NCBI RefSeq assembly: GCF_001262505.1
Contig: NZ_KQ410733.1
Location: 1 to 64,000 of the forward strand
Length of the DNA stretch: 64,000 nt
From: Shinella sp. SUS2
GTDB lineage: Bacteria > Pseudomonadota > Alphaproteobacteria > Rhizobiales > Rhizobiaceae
Direction of reading: 5' to 3'
Shown: positions 34,496-44,000 of the stretch, in pieces
Position numbering within the stretch: the first letter of the stretch is position 1
Layout: each line of letters starts with the position of its first letter
The notes under the pieces: generated by a model
What the model was told of the DNA's origin: nothing
The model's input: only the letters and a program-made list of their open reading frames with translations
Database searches by the model: none
Position numbers and translations under genes: made by a program

Positions 34496-35014
34496 ATGAC
34501 GGAAGACATGGGAAACGAGGGCGCGGTGGCCGCTGCGCCGCTGCGCCGCGGGATCGAGCGGCTGGCTGGCTGCCTCGCCTTTATCGGCGGCGTGCTGCTC
34601 TGCCTTGCCGCGGGGCTTGTGACGGTCAGCGTGCTCGGGCGGTGGCTTTTCAATCGGCCGGTGCCTGCCGACTATGAACTGGTGGAGGTCGCGATCGGCG
34701 TCGCGGCCTTCTCGTTCCTCGGATACACGCAGGCCCGCAACGGGCACATTGCCGTCGATACCTTCACCCTGGCCCTGCCGGGGCGTGTCACGCGGCGCAT
34801 CGATGGCCTGTGGGACCTGTTGCTGGCCGCATGCCTGGCCTTCTTCGCCTGGGGGCTCTTCACCGGTGGTCTGGAGGCGCGGCAGTACGGAACCACGCTC
34901 ATCCAGCTGCCCTGGCCGATCTGGCCCGTCTATCTGGTCTGCGCCGTGCTGGCGGGGCTTGCATCCGTCATTGGCTTGTCCGTCGCCCTGTTGAAGATCG
35001 GAGCTGGCCGATGA
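34496..35014 (+). CDS. TRAP transporter small permease DctQ
   Basis: A 172-aa membrane protein with four predicted helices (about 25-50, 60-80, 100-125 and 140-165). It matches DctQ size and layout, including the FLGYTQARNGHIAVD loop. It overlaps dctM as ATGA, so DctQ and DctM are made in fixed ratio. Confidence 0.88.
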   Translation: MTEDMGNEGAVAAAPLRRGIERLAGCLAFIGGVLLCLAAGLVTVSVLGRWLFNRPVPADYELVEVAIGVAAFSFLGYTQARNGHIAVDTFTLALPGRVTRRIDGLWDLLLAACLAFFAWGLFTGGLEARQYGTTLIQLPWPIWPVYLVCAVLAGLASVIGLSVALLKIGAGR

Positions 35015-36453
35015 GCGGCTTTGCCATTGCCTTTGTCGGTTTCGCGGCCATGCTGGTCCTGATCGCCGTCAGGATGCCGATCGCCCTTGCCATGCTCGCG
35101 GTGGGTGCCGCCGGTTATGCCTATCTCTCCGGCCCGCATGCGCTGGTCTATTATCTGCAGACCAACACCTACAGCCAGTTTGCCAGCTACACGCTGTCCG
35201 TCATCCCGCTCTTCATCCTGATGGGCGCGCTCGCCGAACAATCCGGGATCGCGGCGACCCTGTTCCGGGTGGCGGAGCGCGGGCTCGGGCGGTTCAAGGG
35301 TGGCATGCCGATGGCGGTGATCGCGGCCTGCACGGGGTTCGGCGCCATCTGCGGCTCGTCGGTCGCAACCACCGCGACCTTCGGACGGGCCGCGCTGCCG
35401 GAGCTGCGCCGCGCACGGGTCGATGCCGGTTTCGGTACCGGGACGATCGCTGCCGGCGGTACGCTCGGCATCCTCATTCCTCCTTCGGTCATCCTCGTGA
35501 TCTATGCCATCACGGCCGAGCAGAATATCGCCAAGCTGTTCCAGGCGGCCCTCGTGCCGGGCTTGCTGGCGGCAGCCTTCTATATAATCGCGATTGCGGT
35601 GGTCGTCCGGCGCAAGCCGCACGTCGCCCCGCCGGTGAGCGTGGCCGATGTCGCAGCGACGCCCCGGCCGTTCTGGGCCCGGCCGGCTGGTGCGGTCGTG
35701 CTCGTCGGCGGTCTTGCCGGCTGGATGGTGGGTGCGCTCGGCACGGTCGGCGGGATTCTGCTGGCCATCTTCGGGTTGCTCCTGCTTGTCGCGGATTTTG
35801 CGATCGTGCCCGCCGCCGTCATTGCCGTCACGGTTGTCGGCGGCATCTATGGCGAGGTGTTTACCCCCACGGAGGGCGCCGCGGTCGGTGCCGCGGTCAC
35901 GCTGGTGATCGGCCTCCTGCAGCGCACGCTGAGCCTTGGCGCGCTCAAGAACGCGTTGCTTCAGACGGCGGAAACCAGCGGGATGATCTTCCTGATCCTG
36001 CTTGGCGCAGAGGTCTTCGGCGCCTTCCTCGCCCTCACCCAGATGCCGGCGATGCTTGCCGCCATGGTCGGGCAATCGGGTCTGCCGCCCTATGCGGTCA
36101 TCTGCGTCATGCTTCTGACCTATATCGTCCTCGGCGCGGTGATGGATGAGCTGGCGATGATCCTGCTGACGCTGCCCGTCTTCATCCCCATCGTGATGAC
36201 GCTCGACTTCGGCATGCCGCCGGACGACGTCGCCATCTGGTTCGGCATCCTCGTTCTCATCGTCGTCGGCATCGGCCTGTCCGCCCCACCGATCGGGCTC
36301 AACGTCTTCATCATCAACAAGCTGGCCTCCGACGTTCCGATCGTGCAGACCTACCGGGGCGTGATGCCGTTCGTGATTTCCGATCTGGTGCGGCTGGCCA
36401 TCGTCACGCTGTCGCCGGGCGTTGCGCTGACGCTCGTGCGGCTGCTCAATTAG
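35011..36453 (+). CDS. TRAP transporter large permease DctM
   Basis: A 480-aa permease of the DctM family with more than 12 helices. GGTLGILIPPSVILVIYAI and IYGEVFTPTEGAAVGA are conserved. It is about 50 aa longer than the usual 425-435. The extra part is about residues 225-285, two additional hydrophobic segments just before IYGEVFTPTE. ATG 35011 overlaps dctQ. Confidence 0.9.
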   Translation: MSGFAIAFVGFAAMLVLIAVRMPIALAMLAVGAAGYAYLSGPHALVYYLQTNTYSQFASYTLSVIPLFILMGALAEQSGIAATLFRVAERGLGRFKGGMPMAVIAACTGFGAICGSSVATTATFGRAALPELRRARVDAGFGTGTIAAGGTLGILIPPSVILVIYAITAEQNIAKLFQAALVPGLLAAAFYIIAIAVVVRRKPHVAPPVSVADVAATPRPFWARPAGAVVLVGGLAGWMVGALGTVGGILLAIFGLLLLVADFAIVPAAVIAVTVVGGIYGEVFTPTEGAAVGAAVTLVIGLLQRTLSLGALKNALLQTAETSGMIFLILLGAEVFGAFLALTQMPAMLAAMVGQSGLPPYAVICVMLLTYIVLGAVMDELAMILLTLPVFIPIVMTLDFGMPPDDVAIWFGILVLIVVGIGLSAPPIGLNVFIINKLASDVPIVQTYRGVMPFVISDLVRLAIVTLSPGVALTLVRLLN

Positions 36454-36565
36454 GTAGGGAGGCTCCTTTAACCCACTGCGTTGCAGGAGCAACGAGGGCG
36501 AGCGCGGCCGTCCTTGCCGTGGCTGCAGTTTCAGCAGACGCCGCGCGCGAGGCGGCCCTGTCGCT

Positions 36566-37182
36566 TCACCGTGTGGGCTGGGGCAGACGCACCTGCGTCA
36601 GCGCCTTGATCCTGCCGGGGCGGAGCGCTTTCAGCCGCGTCAACAGATCCTTGGCGGCTGCATTGCCATAGGCACGGCGGCTGATGCCGAAGAGCATGAC
36701 GCCCGGTTTGCCGCCGGCATCGCTGTAGCGGGCATAGCGATAGGCGTTCCACTCGACGATGTATTGTCCGTCGGCATCCTTGCTGCTGAGGATGAAATCG
36801 AGCAGTGCCTCGCCTGCTGGGGTGTTCTGGATGACCTCCATGTTGACGAGGGGGTCCGTCGCCTTGCGCTGGTGTTCAGCATTGCTGCCTGGACGCGGAC
36901 GGCATCCATGACCGTGATGCCGCTCGTGACGGTTTCGACCAGGATCATCTGTTCATATCGCTCGGCGTGCTGTCCGGCCGGAAGATATTCCTGCTTGATG
37001 TAGGTTGCTGAGGGCTGTGCGCTCCAGACGAGCCTGTAGGCGTCGCCTTCGAAATCGATCGGGCCCGGTATGCCGAGAACGTCGGTAGCCTGTGCAAGGG
37101 CGGGTGCGGTCGTCAGCACGAGTGCGAGAAGCGCGGCGCCGAGATGGCGAGCGAGGCGCCGGATCGAAGGGATGGCTGACAT
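36566..37182 (-). pseudogene. Frameshifted gene for an exported hypothetical protein
   Basis: Two adjacent frames form one apparent gene of about 205 codons. The first frame (from 37182) has a signal peptide (ALVLTTAPALAQA) and reads sensibly to about residue 105 (VQAAMLN, near 36867). Sense then continues in another frame with QRKATDPLVNMEVIQ to 36566. A one-base deletion near 36860-36870 explains the change. It may be a true pseudogene or a sequencing error. It lies downstream of the flotillin gene, after a hairpin. Confidence 0.6.
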
Positions 37183-37208
37183 GGCTTGTCTCCTTCCATC
37201 AGAGCGAC

Positions 37209-37236
37209 AAGGCCGCCGGGTTCATCCGGCGGCCTT
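37209..37236 (-). terminator. Strong hairpin downstream of yqiK
   Basis: A perfect 11-bp stem AAGGCCGCCGG / CCGGCGGCCTT around a 6-nt loop, between the flotillin gene and the frameshifted gene. No long U-run follows. It probably ends or attenuates the pspA-yqiJ-yqiK transcript. Confidence 0.65.
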
Positions 37237-37251
37237 GCATTCATCAGATAC

Positions 37252-38946
37252 TCAATCGGCGTCCCGGTCCTTGGCGCGGTCGGCGGGCACCCTTGCCGCC
37301 GCGTTGCCGACCGAGGCGGCCAGCAGGGCCTGTGTCGGATCCGTGCCTTTGAAGCCGGCCTGTGCGAGGATCTCGTCGAGGATGGGTTTCTGCGCGGTGA
37401 AGCTCAGAAGCTGGCTGCTGAGGTCACCGACGGGATTTCCTGCGCCGTCGCCGCCATTGCCGGCCAGCGCACCGGCGAGGCCCCCGGCGCTGAAGATGCG
37501 GATGTCCGAGATCTTCTCGATCGGCTTCATGGCCTGTTCCAGCGCCTCGGGTATGATGGCAACGCGGGCGCGGGCAAGCTCGAACTCGATGATGCTGGCC
37601 GAAAGGGCGTTGCGGGCTTCGTTGAGCGCGCGCTCGGCCTGAGCTTCGGCCTGACCGAGCTCGACAACGCCGGTCGCCTTGATCTTGGCAGCTTCCGCAT
37701 CGGCCTGCGCCTGGATTTTCGTCGCGGCGGCGAGGTTTTCTGCAGCCTGCCGCTCGGCCTCGGCCTTCACGGTGATGGCGGTCGCGGCCTGTTCGGCTTC
37801 CTTGCGCGCATCGAGCACGGCGATGCGCTTGGCGCGCTCGGCGATCTCGACTTCCCGCGCGGTCGTTACCTGTTCTTCGGCGGTGATGGCCGAGGCCTTG
37901 GCTTCGTCCGCCTTGGCGCGGGCGGCCTGCTCCTGCTCGCTCTTCTCCGCCACGGCAATCGCGGCGTCGATACGGGCGGTTTCCGTCACCCGGCGGGCCT
38001 CGGCTTCCCGTTCCGCAATGCCGCGCTCGGCGTCGATGCGGGCGGTTTCCTTGGCCTGGCGCGCCTGGGAGTCGCGCTCGGCAATGCCCTTTTCGGTATC
38101 GAGCCGGGCGGTTTCCTCGCTGAGACGCGCAAGCTGTTCGGCCCTTGCTGCCTCCGCGCGCGTCTCGGCGGTCTTGTTGGCGATATCGCGTTCCTGCGTC
38201 AGCTCGGCGTCACGCTGTTCGCGCTCGATGGTGAGGCGGCGCAGCGAGGCTTCCCGGTCCTTGGTGGCAATCTCCACCTCGTTGTCGCGGACGATCTGGT
38301 TGCGCTCGCGCTTGCGCTCCTCGGTGATCTTGGTGAGCGCGGTCAGGCCCTCGGCGTCGAAGCTGTTGTTCGGGTTGAAATGCTTGATGTCGGTCTGGTC
38401 GAGACGGGTCAGCGACACGGACTCCAGCTCTAGGCCGTTCGACTGCAGATCGTGTGCGACCGCGGCCTGCACCGACTTGACGAATTCGGCGCGCTGCTCC
38501 TGCAGGTCGCGCAGCGACATGGTGGCGGCGACCGAGCGCAGGCCGTCGACGAACTTCGCCTCGACCAGCGTCTTCAGCGCATCCGCGTCGTTCGTGCGAT
38601 CGCCGAGCGTCTGGGCGGCAAGGGCGATGTTTTCCGAATCCGGCTTCACGCGGACATAGAATTCCGCGGTGATGTCGGCGCGCATGCGGTCCTTGGTGAT
38701 CAGCGATTCGTTCTCGGCGCGCTTGACCTCCAGCCGCAGCGTGCTGAGCGACACCCAGGAATAGGAGTGGAAGATCGGCAGGATGACCGACCCGCCGTCG
38801 AGCACGACCTTCTTGCCGCCGAGGCCCGTGCGCACATAGGCCTTGTCGCGCGTGGCGCGGGTATAGAGCGAGGTCATGATGATGCCGATGACGACGACCG
38901 CCGTCACGATGACCCCGGCGATGATTCCTACCGAGAGGAAGTCCAT
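37252..38946 (-). CDS. yqiK: Flotillin-family protein (YqiK-like)
   Basis: A 564-aa SPFH membrane scaffold, close in length to E. coli YqiK (553). One N-terminal membrane helix (about 7-28) is followed by the SPFH domain (about 35-205) and a long Ala/Glu-rich coiled coil (about 215-455, with repeats such as ETARIDAERGIAEREAEARR). The C-terminus is variable. It organises membrane microdomains by family precedent. It lies 6 bp downstream of yqiJ in the pspA-yqiJ-yqiK operon, an arrangement fitting envelope stress protection. Confidence 0.92.
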   Translation of the reverse strand: MDFLSVGIIAGVIVTAVVVIGIIMTSLYTRATRDKAYVRTGLGGKKVVLDGGSVILPIFHSYSWVSLSTLRLEVKRAENESLITKDRMRADITAEFYVRVKPDSENIALAAQTLGDRTNDADALKTLVEAKFVDGLRSVAATMSLRDLQEQRAEFVKSVQAAVAHDLQSNGLELESVSLTRLDQTDIKHFNPNNSFDAEGLTALTKITEERKRERNQIVRDNEVEIATKDREASLRRLTIEREQRDAELTQERDIANKTAETRAEAARAEQLARLSEETARLDTEKGIAERDSQARQAKETARIDAERGIAEREAEARRVTETARIDAAIAVAEKSEQEQAARAKADEAKASAITAEEQVTTAREVEIAERAKRIAVLDARKEAEQAATAITVKAEAERQAAENLAAATKIQAQADAEAAKIKATGVVELGQAEAQAERALNEARNALSASIIEFELARARVAIIPEALEQAMKPIEKISDIRIFSAGGLAGALAGNGGDGAGNPVGDLSSQLLSFTAQKPILDEILAQAGFKGTDPTQALLAASVGNAAARVPADRAKDRDAD

Positions 38947-38952
38947 GATCGT

Positions 38953-39609
38953 TTACCCTCCGTTGTTGGGATAGTGGCTGTCTTCGAGCACCGCGGGGGC
39001 GGGGATGGCTTCGAAGAGGCCGTCCTTCCCGTCGACGATGAGCACGGACGCGCCCGTCTCGATCACGTGCCCGGGCACGGCCCGGGCACGCAGTGTGTGG
39101 ATGTTGTCGTAGCGATCCTTGATCCGGACTGTGCCGGGATGGCCCTGATCGAGCGGCCCGAGCGTCACCGTGCCGACGAGACCGATGAAATCGGCCTGTT
39201 CCTGCACGCTGGTCTCGTCGCGCGGGATGATCCGTGCCAGCCCGCGCGATGACCAGCGGGTGACGGGAATGGCAACGGCGAGCGCGCCGGTGACGGCGGC
39301 ATAAAGCGGCAGCGGTTCGTGGAACTGCGAGATGACCGCCTGCAGGGCGAAGCCGGCAGCGGAAAAGGCGGAGAGCAGGATGACGGCGAGCACGAGGATC
39401 GGTACGCCGCCGGCATTGAGCCAGGACATCCACCCGCCGAGAAGACCCGATTCCGCATCACCCGGCCCGTTGAAGTCGAGGCCGTCCTCGATCAGTCCGG
39501 AGGCGGACGCGCCGAGCAGCACCGAGACCAGCTCGACGATGCCGAGGCCCGCCACCGTCAGAAGCGCGATCCAGAAGGGAGCGGTGCCCGGGTGGACGAT
39601 GGAATCCAT
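38953..39609 (-). CDS. yqiJ: YqiJ-like OB-fold membrane protein
   Basis: A 218-aa membrane protein with about three helices in the first 115 residues and a soluble OB-fold (NfeD-like) domain after it (FIGLVGTVTLGPLDQGHPGTVRIKD). It matches E. coli YqiJ (209 aa) in size and position next to YqiK. NfeD-type domains partner flotillins. The start overlaps the pspA-like stop by one base (TGATG). Confidence 0.88.
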   Translation of the reverse strand: MDSIVHPGTAPFWIALLTVAGLGIVELVSVLLGASASGLIEDGLDFNGPGDAESGLLGGWMSWLNAGGVPILVLAVILLSAFSAAGFALQAVISQFHEPLPLYAAVTGALAVAIPVTRWSSRGLARIIPRDETSVQEQADFIGLVGTVTLGPLDQGHPGTVRIKDRYDNIHTLRARAVPGHVIETGASVLIVDGKDGLFEAIPAPAVLEDSHYPNNGG

Positions 39610-40253
39610 CAGCGCTCACCGTGCTTGAAGGCGGCCAGGCGTGCCTCGATCGCCTTCTGGCGTTGCAGGCGTCCCAGTTCCTCCACCTCCGCCGTGCCTT
39701 CCATGGCCGGCTTGGACGGAACGCCGGTGACGCGTTCGACGGCCTCCAGCGCATCGGCAAGGCGCCGGTCGTTGCGCTGGGAGGGCGTGGCGGTCGGTGG
39801 GACGGCGCGCTCTGCGCGGCGTGCATCCTCCAGCCGTTTCATCGCATCGGCGCGGGCCGAGGCGATGCTGCGCAGCGTCGCTTCGGCCTCGGCAATCTCG
39901 CCGGCATTTTCCAGGATGGCCTTGGAGAGGGCGTCTCGCTGGGCTTCGAGGTCGATCTGGACGCCGGTGGCGGCACGGGCGAGGTCTTCCCGGCCGCTTT
40001 CCAGCCCGACCTTGATCTTCTCGTCGAGGTCGCGGATCTCCGCGTCGAGGTCGTCGGCCTTGGCTTTCAGCCGGTGGCCGGCGGCCATGGCGACGCCGAG
40101 CGCGGCGCGGGCCTCCTCCGCGATCGTGCCGATCTCGCGGACGGCCTGCTGTGCCACGGCGACCGGGTTCGATGCCTCGGCGGCATCGACTGCGGTGTTG
40201 ACGACGCCGGCGATGACGCGCCCGAGGCGGGCGAGGATACCTTCGTTGGACAT
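39609..40253 (-). CDS. PspA/IM30-family protein
   Basis: A 214-aa helical coiled-coil protein of the phage-shock/IM30 family (ESCRT-III-like), closer to YjfJ than PspA. NEGILARLGRVIAGVVNTAVDAAE is the N-terminal amphipathic helix that binds membranes. ATG 40253 has a strong GAAGGAGG 8 nt upstream, so it can be made independently. However, the frame is open through the upstream TnpB-like segment, so a 369-aa fusion could also be produced. It heads the yqiJ-yqiK pair. Confidence 0.87.
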   Translation of the reverse strand: MSNEGILARLGRVIAGVVNTAVDAAEASNPVAVAQQAVREIGTIAEEARAALGVAMAAGHRLKAKADDLDAEIRDLDEKIKVGLESGREDLARAATGVQIDLEAQRDALSKAILENAGEIAEAEATLRSIASARADAMKRLEDARRAERAVPPTATPSQRNDRRLADALEAVERVTGVPSKPAMEGTAEVEELGRLQRQKAIEARLAAFKHGER

Positions 40254-40718
40254 GGAAGCCTCCTTCTTCGAATGGATGCCGGCCTGGATGCCGGCATAGA
40301 GACAGATGGACGACCCGGAAAAGACGAGCCGCGCTTCGGCAAAATCCCCCCAGCCGTCGCGATAACCGCTTGCCGCATAGGGCAAGACGATGCGCCCGCC
40401 GAGCGTTGCAATGCTCACGCTGTCCGGGCCCTTGACCGCGAAGAGCTTGGAATCGAGCGGGACGTCCGCGACGATCTCTCCTGGCTTGCGGCGGCCGTGG
40501 TCGCGCAATGCGAGTGTCACGAGGCGGGCGGGAAGCCCTGTCGCGGTGCGGATGTCTTCATAGGCCGCCTGATGCAGTGCCACGACATTGGCGCCCTTGG
40601 TCCGGTCCAGGATTGCCATGGCCTGCTGGTAGGCCGCCAGCGTCTCGGACAGTGCTCGGCGCATGTCCGGGGTGGGCTGAAGGTCGAGCCTGAGGCTGGA
40701 TGTGAACTTCGTTGCCAT
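40254..40718 (-). CDS. TnpB-like N-terminal lobe segment, open in frame into pspA
   Basis: About 155 codons resembling only the N-terminal part of IS200/IS605-type TnpB (OrfB). LRLDLQPTPDMRRALSETL matches the family's opening beta strand and helix. ATGLPARLVTLALRD matches the GLPAQ helix, and FAVKGPDSVSIATLGGRIVLPY matches the FKGxDxVSLxTLxGRxxxP region. The RuvC nuclease domain and zinc ribbon are absent, and the frame runs into the PspA gene without a stop. It may be a domesticated fragment, an IS remnant or part of a fusion protein. The start at 40718 is uncertain; no Shine-Dalgarno is present. Confidence 0.6.
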
Positions 40719-40725
40719 AGCTAAA

Positions 40726-40754
40726 TATATAAAGCACTTCATTGGTGCTTTCAA
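40726..40754 (-). promoter_or_regulatory. Promoter with perfect dyad in front of TnpB-like/pspA operon
   Basis: Minus-strand -35 TTGAAA (40754-40749), 17-bp spacer, -10 TATATA (40731-40726). The spacer holds the perfect dyad AAAGCAC-N7-GTGCTTT (40731-40751). The predicted transcription start falls on or next to the ATG at 40718, suggesting a leaderless message. The dyad may be an operator or, less likely, a leftover transposon-end hairpin. Confidence 0.55.
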
Positions 40755-41038
40755 GGCCGATTTCGCTTCGACTGCCTATTCAACGGATGAGGTCGGCAGT
40801 CTCTTCGGTGGGGCAGGCGTTGTTTTTCGTCCCGCCCGCGAGCGACACGATGCCATCTTGCCTGACCGTCTGCCGGAACCGCGAGCATGAAGACCGGCGG
40901 CTCGCCTGACCGTTGCCGAAAACGAAGAGCGAGATCCATTCCGGTCTTGAATTTGAAATAAGCCGGTTATGTTGATCGTCTTATCTGGGTCGCGCCCGCG
41001 ACCGGCAAAGCCGTTCGATATCGTCAAGAAGTGTCCTC

Positions 41039-44000
41039 ATGCAGCTTTCCCTCCGTATCGTTCTCTCCCTCGTCCTTTTCATCTTCCTCGCCATGCCGGC
41101 TTCTGCAAAGGCCCCGACGCAGGCGGCCATCGCGCGGTCGGACGTCATCGCGGCGGAGATGAAGGCGCTTGCGGAGGGCGGCGACCTGAAGGGCGCGCGC
41201 CGCAAGGCGGAGGCGGCGAGCGCCCAGTTCAAAACGGAGGGAGAGACCTGGCTTGCCGCAAGCTATGCGGTCTCGGCGGCCGATTATGCGATGCGCATGG
41301 GCGATGCGGCGCGCGTCGATGCCGACTACTATCCGCGCATGGGGGAACTGCTCGCAACGCTCGAGCCGGTGGAGGAAACCCGGGCCAATCTCCTGCTTGA
41401 ACTTCTGATGGACGCGAAAGGCCGGCTCGGCGACAAGGACCGGCAGGATGCGCTGGCGGAACTCTACGAAGAGCGGATTCGCAAGGCCCATGGCAGGGAC
41501 AGCGCGGAGGACGTCGACGCCCGGGTGCGCACCGCCTACAGCCTGCTGGAGAGCCAGCGCCTGGAGGAGGGCCGCAAAAGGCTGCGCGCTGCGCTGGCCG
41601 CTTCGGCGAGGACGGAGCTGCATGCCGTGACGTTGCGGCACTATACGCAGGCCGCACGCAGCTTCCAGGCGAGCGGCCTCAACGACGACGCAGCGGAGCT
41701 CTTCCGGGAGGCGGAGCAAACAACCGCCATCCGCGCCGAGGTGAAGGAGCTTGCGGACTTCTACCTTGCCTATGCGGAGTTCCGCACCGCAGTGCCCGAC
41801 AGTGGACAGCATTTCGTGCCGCTCTACTCCATGGCGACCAATCTCTATGCGCGTTTCTACGGCCATGAATCCTCGGAGCTGATCCATGCAACCGACAAGC
41901 TGGCAAGCGCACTGTCGGAAGTCGGGCAGTATGGCACGGCAATCGATCTCGAACGGCGCAACTACGAAATCGCGCAGAAGTCGCTTGGCGACGACGATAC
42001 CATCACGTGGCGCATCGCCAACAATCTCGCCGACATGCTGCGCGGCATGGGCTCGCCTTCCCGGGCGCTGGAATACGACCTGAAGGTGCTGGAAAACCGC
42101 ACCCGCCACTACGGCCAGAACCATTTCAACACGCTGGTGAGTGCCAACAACACCGCGCAGAACTATCTCGATCTCGGCGATTATGCCGAGGCGCGTCGCT
42201 ACTTCGCGCTGTGCCTGGAGATATCGCAGGCGCTTGGCGATCCCGTGACGATTGCCGGCATGGAGGCCTGGCTTGCCTATACCGATCTGCTCTCGGGCGC
42301 CCGACCGATGGATGCGGCGGCGCTCGGGCGTATCGAGGCGCTCGTCACCGATTCCAACTATCCGGCGATCCTCAGCATGAAGGCGGCCAATTTGCTGGCG
42401 GATCATTTTGCCAAGGCAGGCAACGTGGAACGGCAGATCAAGCACCTGCAGCAGGCCTACAGCATTGCCGGGGGCGAGATGAGCACCGGTCACCCGCTCG
42501 CCGTTGCCGGGCGCATCGCCCTTGCCAATGCGAAGGCCGCGACGGACCCCGCCACGGCTGCGGAGGAATTCGCCGCTATCGACCAGGACATGCTGCGCTG
42601 GGTGCACTTGCAGGTCTCCGTGGCGGGCGGTCGGGAGGTCGGCGAGGCGGTGCGCGCCATGGCGGACGACATGCTCTACGATTATGCGCGCTTTGCCGAA
42701 CAGCACACCTCCGCCGTACCCGCCTTTGCCGATGCCGCCCGGCGCTGGCCCTCGCTCGCCACTGCCGATGCGGACAATGCGCTGAAAGTTGCCCGCATGG
42801 TTGATCGCTCGGATACCGAGACAGTGCGCCTGCTTGACCGCATCACGCGCCTGTCGCGCATTGCACGTGAAATCTTCGCCGCCGATGTCGAGCAGGATCT
42901 CGCCTATGCCTATCTCTCCGACACCAAGGCGCTGGAGCAGCAGCTGCATGAGCGTATCGTTGCGCGCTACCAGCTGGATCGAGAAAAGGTTCTGAACCAG
43001 CCGTTGCCGACCCCGGGTGATCTCCTGGGCAGGGATCAGGTGCTCGTCCAGTATTTCACGACCCGCAAGTGGCGCGTGGACCGTGAAAGCGCCGATCCGA
43101 TCGCAGATGCGCGGCTTTACGCCATCGTCTGGCGCAAGGGTGCGGCGCCGGTCCTGCGGGGGCTCGGCGATCCGCGCAGATTGCTGGTGGGCGGCGAGGA
43201 TATGGTGGCCGCGCTCCAGACGCGCGATCGCAGCACGGGGGAGGGCAGGGGGCTGTTGGTGCAGGCGAGCAAGCGCGCCTTTTCCCGGCTGCATGACGGG
43301 CTGATCGCGCCGATCGACGCCGACATTGCCGGTGCCAAGACCGTCTTCATCGTGCCGGATGGACAATTGTTTGCCTTGCCCTTCTCCCTGCTCGAGGATC
43401 CTGCGGGCAGGTTGCTCGAAGAGCGCTTCACGCTCAGGCTGCTGACCGAGCCGGAAGCGCTATACCGGGCTGTCGAGGACCGTGCGCTGCCCTCCGAGGG
43501 CCGGGTCGTGCTGGCGGGCGGCATCGACTACGCAAAGGGCGAGGAGGCGGGTGCCATGCCGCTGCCGGGCACGCTGCGCGAGGTGGAGGCGATCGGCAAA
43601 GTCCTGTCCGGCCCGGGCTTGAGGATCGAGACCCTTTCGGGAGCTGCTGTTGGCGAGGCGGCACTGCGCGAGCGCATGACGGGGGCGACCGTCGCCCATC
43701 TGGCGACGCACGGCGCCTATGGCAGCGCGAAGAATGGCGGTGCCAGCAATGTCGATACGCTGTGGCAGAGCGAGGTCATCCTCGCCCGGTCGGGCGATAC
43801 GCGCGCCATGCGTCGCGACGAGAAGGACGGGCGGCTCTACGCCTTCGAACTGATGGGCTGGGATCTCTCCGGCCTCGATCTGCTGGTACTCTCGGCCTGC
43901 GAAACCGGGCGCGGCGACGAGGCGTTCGTCGGGGGGCTGCGCGGCCTGCCGACCGCGGCAAATCTCGCCGGTGCCAGGCGCTCCCTGCTGACGCTCTGGC

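Noticed and set aside
37679-38659. Ser/Arg/Ala-repeat plus-strand frame suggesting a repeat protein or tandem repeat
   Set aside because: It is the antisense of the Ala/Glu-rich coiled coil of the flotillin; the apparent repeats come from the heptad pattern.
40731-40751. Hairpin read as evidence for a complete IS605 element
   Set aside because: No TnpA, no right end, no RuvC half and no second terminal hairpin; only a remnant or operator can be claimed.
41024-43366. 780-codon minus-strand frame opposite the CHAT gene
   Set aside because: Antisense shadow: His/Arg/Gly-rich, no motif, while the plus strand has signal peptide, repeats and an intact CHAT dyad.
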